Source: Paraburkholderia aspalathi (lineage in GTDB: Bacteria > Pseudomonadota > Gammaproteobacteria > Burkholderiales > Burkholderiaceae). From it: 64,000 bases of DNA. A program made the translations under genes and the position numbers. The notes below the pieces were generated by a model. The model worked only from the letters and a program-made list of their open reading frames with translations. It searched no databases and was not told the DNA's origin. Where the stretch lies: assembly GCF_900116445.1 (NCBI RefSeq), contig NZ_FPBH01000010.1, positions 1-64,000 on the forward strand, in the 5' to 3' direction. Shown here piece by piece: positions 62,458 through 64,000 of this stretch (its first letter is position 1; each line of letters opens with the position of its first letter).

Positions 62458-62649
62458 ATTGGTTTGCAGCCAAGCTTTGCAGTAAGGGTTTTGTTGCTGG
62501 ATGTGCCGGCGCGGTCTGCTCAGGCAAGCTGGTGGCGGGATCAGGGCCGACCGTTGAATTTGCTGGAAGAACCCATTGATTTTGTGGGCTTCGGCACGAT
62601 ATCGAGATCAGCCCTACAATAGCGGTTAGAAGCTTTTTGGAGAGTTCGA

Positions 62650-63015
62650 ATGAACGCAGTCACCGATACACCCGTGACCGAGATGCCTGCCCCCTTCGTT
62701 TTTACCGACGCAGCGGCTGACAAGGTCAAGCAACTGATCGAAGAAGAAGGCAATGCGGACCTCAAACTGCGCGTTTTCGTGCAGGGCGGCGGCTGCTCGG
62801 GCTTTCAGTACGGTTTTACGTTCGACGAAGCCGTCAACGAAGACGACACCGTCATGAACAAGAGCGGCGTCCAGCTGCTGATCGATTCGATGAGCTACCA
62901 GTATCTGGTCGGCGCTGAGATCGACTACAAGGACGACATCAACGGCGCGCAGTTCGTCATCAAGAACCCGAATGCTACGACCACGTGTGGTTGTGGCTCG
63001 TCGTTTTCGGTTTGA
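62650..63015 (+). CDS. erpA: iron-sulfur cluster insertion protein ErpA
   Basis: 121-residue A-type carrier that delivers Fe-S clusters to apoproteins. The three conserved cysteines are in [13 protein letters not shown] and in the C-terminal [11 protein letters not shown]. The N-terminal extension of about 15 residues is usual in Burkholderiaceae ErpA. GGAGAG lies before the ATG. It is a single gene in a position between rpsI and anmK that is typical of the family. Confidence 0.95.
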
Positions 63016-63045
63016 TGGCTGATTAGTCGACAGGTTGTAAAAGAA

Positions 63046-63069
63046 AACGGGGCTTCGGCCCCGTTTTTT
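63046..63069. terminator. bidirectional terminator between erpA and anmK
   Basis: AACGGGGC-TTCG-GCCCCGTT is a perfect 8-bp stem with UUCG loop, followed by Ts and preceded by As. Confidence 0.9.
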
Positions 63070-63093
63070 ATTGCCTGAGCTGAATTCCCCCAA

Positions 63094-64000
63094 TCACCGC
63101 GGGTAGATCGCCCCCAGTACGCGTTCGGCGGTGGCGCCGGTGACGGCCGGTAAATTGCCCGGCAGGCGCGCCACGCAGCGCATTGCCAGCCAAGCGAACG
63201 CCAGCGGCTCGACCTGGCTCGGCGGTACGCCGAGCGCGTCGGTTGTCATCACGGGCACGCCGCTTACGCCACTGTCCTCCAGCGCCTGATGCAGCGCTTT
63301 CAGAATCTCTGGATTGCGCGCTCCACCGCCGCACACATAGACCGCCTTGGCGTCCGATGCATGCCGTTCGATTTCGCGAGCCACCGTTACGGCGGTCAGC
63401 GCGACCAGTGTGGCTTGCACGTCGGCGGGGGCGAGGGCGGCGAATGGTTGGAGCTTGGCATCCAGCCATTGCGGGTTGAACAAGTCGCGGCCGGTGCTTT
63501 TTGGCGGTTGGGCCGAGAAAAAGGGCTCGTCGAGCAGTGCGTTCAGTAACGAGCGATCGACCTGTCCACTTGCGGCGAAATGGCCGTTTTCGTCGAAAGG
63601 CTTGCCGAGATGGCGCTGCGCCCATTCGTCAAGCAGCGCGTTCGCTGGTCCGCAGTCGAAGCCGCGCACGCCGCCGGTCGCGTTCAGGATCGTGATATTG
63701 CTGATGCCGCCAAGATTGCAGACCACCCGTGTTTCGTCTTTCGCACCGAACACCGTGGCGTGAAACGCCGGCACGAGCGGCGCGCCCTGGCCGCCGGCCG
63801 CGACGTCGCGGCTGCGAAAATCGGCGACCACGTCGATGTGCATCATTTCCGCGAGCAGTGCGGGGTTGTTGATCTGCCGCGTGTAACCCTTTTCCGGCCG
63901 ATGCCGCACCGTCTGACCATGCACGCCGATTGCACGGACTTCCGAGGCCGGCACGCGGCTCGCGCCCAGCAGTTCGTGGCAGCACACCGTGTAGCGTGTG
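63094..64000 (-). CDS. anmK: anhydro-N-acetylmuramic acid kinase (5' end beyond the window)
   Basis: Partial gene: about 302 codons of the C-terminal part are present and the frame stays open to the edge. AnmK phosphorylates and opens anhMurNAc in cell-wall recycling. Blocks AIGVHGQTVRHRP, ADFRSRDVAAGGQGAPLVPAFH, CNLGGISNITIL and DCGPANALLDEW match AnmK, as does VYVCGGGARNPEILKAL. By comparison with the E. coli enzyme (about 370 residues) some 80 N-terminal residues lie outside. The GTG at 63987 is therefore not the true start. Confidence 0.93.
   Translation of the reverse strand, partial: TRYTVCCHELLGASRVPASEVRAIGVHGQTVRHRPEKGYTRQINNPALLAEMMHIDVVADFRSRDVAAGGQGAPLVPAFHATVFGAKDETRVVCNLGGISNITILNATGGVRGFDCGPANALLDEWAQRHLGKPFDENGHFAASGQVDRSLLNALLDEPFFSAQPPKSTGRDLFNPQWLDAKLQPFAALAPADVQATLVALTAVTVAREIERHASDAKAVYVCGGGARNPEILKALHQALEDSGVSGVPVMTTDALGVPPSQVEPLAFAWLAMRCVARLPGNLPAVTGATAERVLGAIYPR

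Overview
The window is GC-rich and reads as a core-chromosome segment of a betaproteobacterium of the family Burkholderiaceae, most likely Paraburkholderia or Burkholderia sensu lato. The inference rests on gene order (fur / bamE-dapB-exbBD-leuS-lptE-holA-proA-hemJ, and rnpB / rplM-rpsI-erpA / anmK) and on protein style; no rRNA or tRNA gene is visible to confirm it.

Layout. (1) 1-11 kb: a sugar-catabolic locus with an IclR regulator, KDGal kinase (dgoK), KDPGal aldolase (dgoA), two short-chain dehydrogenases, an AraFGH-type sugar ABC importer, an SMP-30 lactonase and an aldose epimerase. Together they describe uptake and oxidative (De Ley-Doudoroff type) breakdown of D-galactose and probably related sugars; the aldonate dehydratase is not in the window. 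(2) 11-24 kb: housekeeping genes (pyrF, pncC, pgpA, thiL, maeB, rsmE, a speE-like gene, tkt, gap) plus a secreted guanyl-specific RNase with its barstar-type inhibitor. (3) 24-28.4 kb: a FadR-type GntR regulator divergent from dctA-type transporter, allantoicase and ureidoglycolate lyase genes, forming an ureide module. (4) 28.4-38.7 kb: fur, bamE, dapB, exbB/exbD, leuS, lptE, holA, proA, hemJ. (5) 38.7-43.4 kb: an AT-richer promoter region and a 1371-residue trimeric autotransporter adhesin with five long near-identical repeats. (6) 43.5-49.4 kb: hexR divergent from edd-eda-gntP-gntK, the gluconate/Entner-Doudoroff module, with two HexR-box-like sites between them. (7) 49.4-56.8 kb: purB, a HypT-like LysR regulator, gdhA and the gltIJKL glutamate/aspartate importer. 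(8) 56.8-64 kb: a class II amidotransferase, pyrC, a DUF3025 gene, the RNase P RNA gene, an OsmC-family gene, a candidate small RNA, rplM-rpsI, erpA and the 3' part of anmK.

How it fits together: the galactose route (DgoK/DgoA) and the gluconate route (Edd/Eda) both end in an aldolase that yields pyruvate and glyceraldehyde-3-phosphate, which the gap, tkt and maeB products can process. The least explained signals are two intergenic small-RNA candidates. The stronger, at 61199-61288, has a near-consensus promoter, two hairpins with CU-rich anti-Shine-Dalgarno motifs (one displayed in a loop) and a perfect terminator. The other is on the minus strand downstream of maeB. A second notable signal is the adhesin stalk, whose repeats differ by whole heptads of the IxxNTxx type. 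All functional calls are from reading the sequence; no database search was run.
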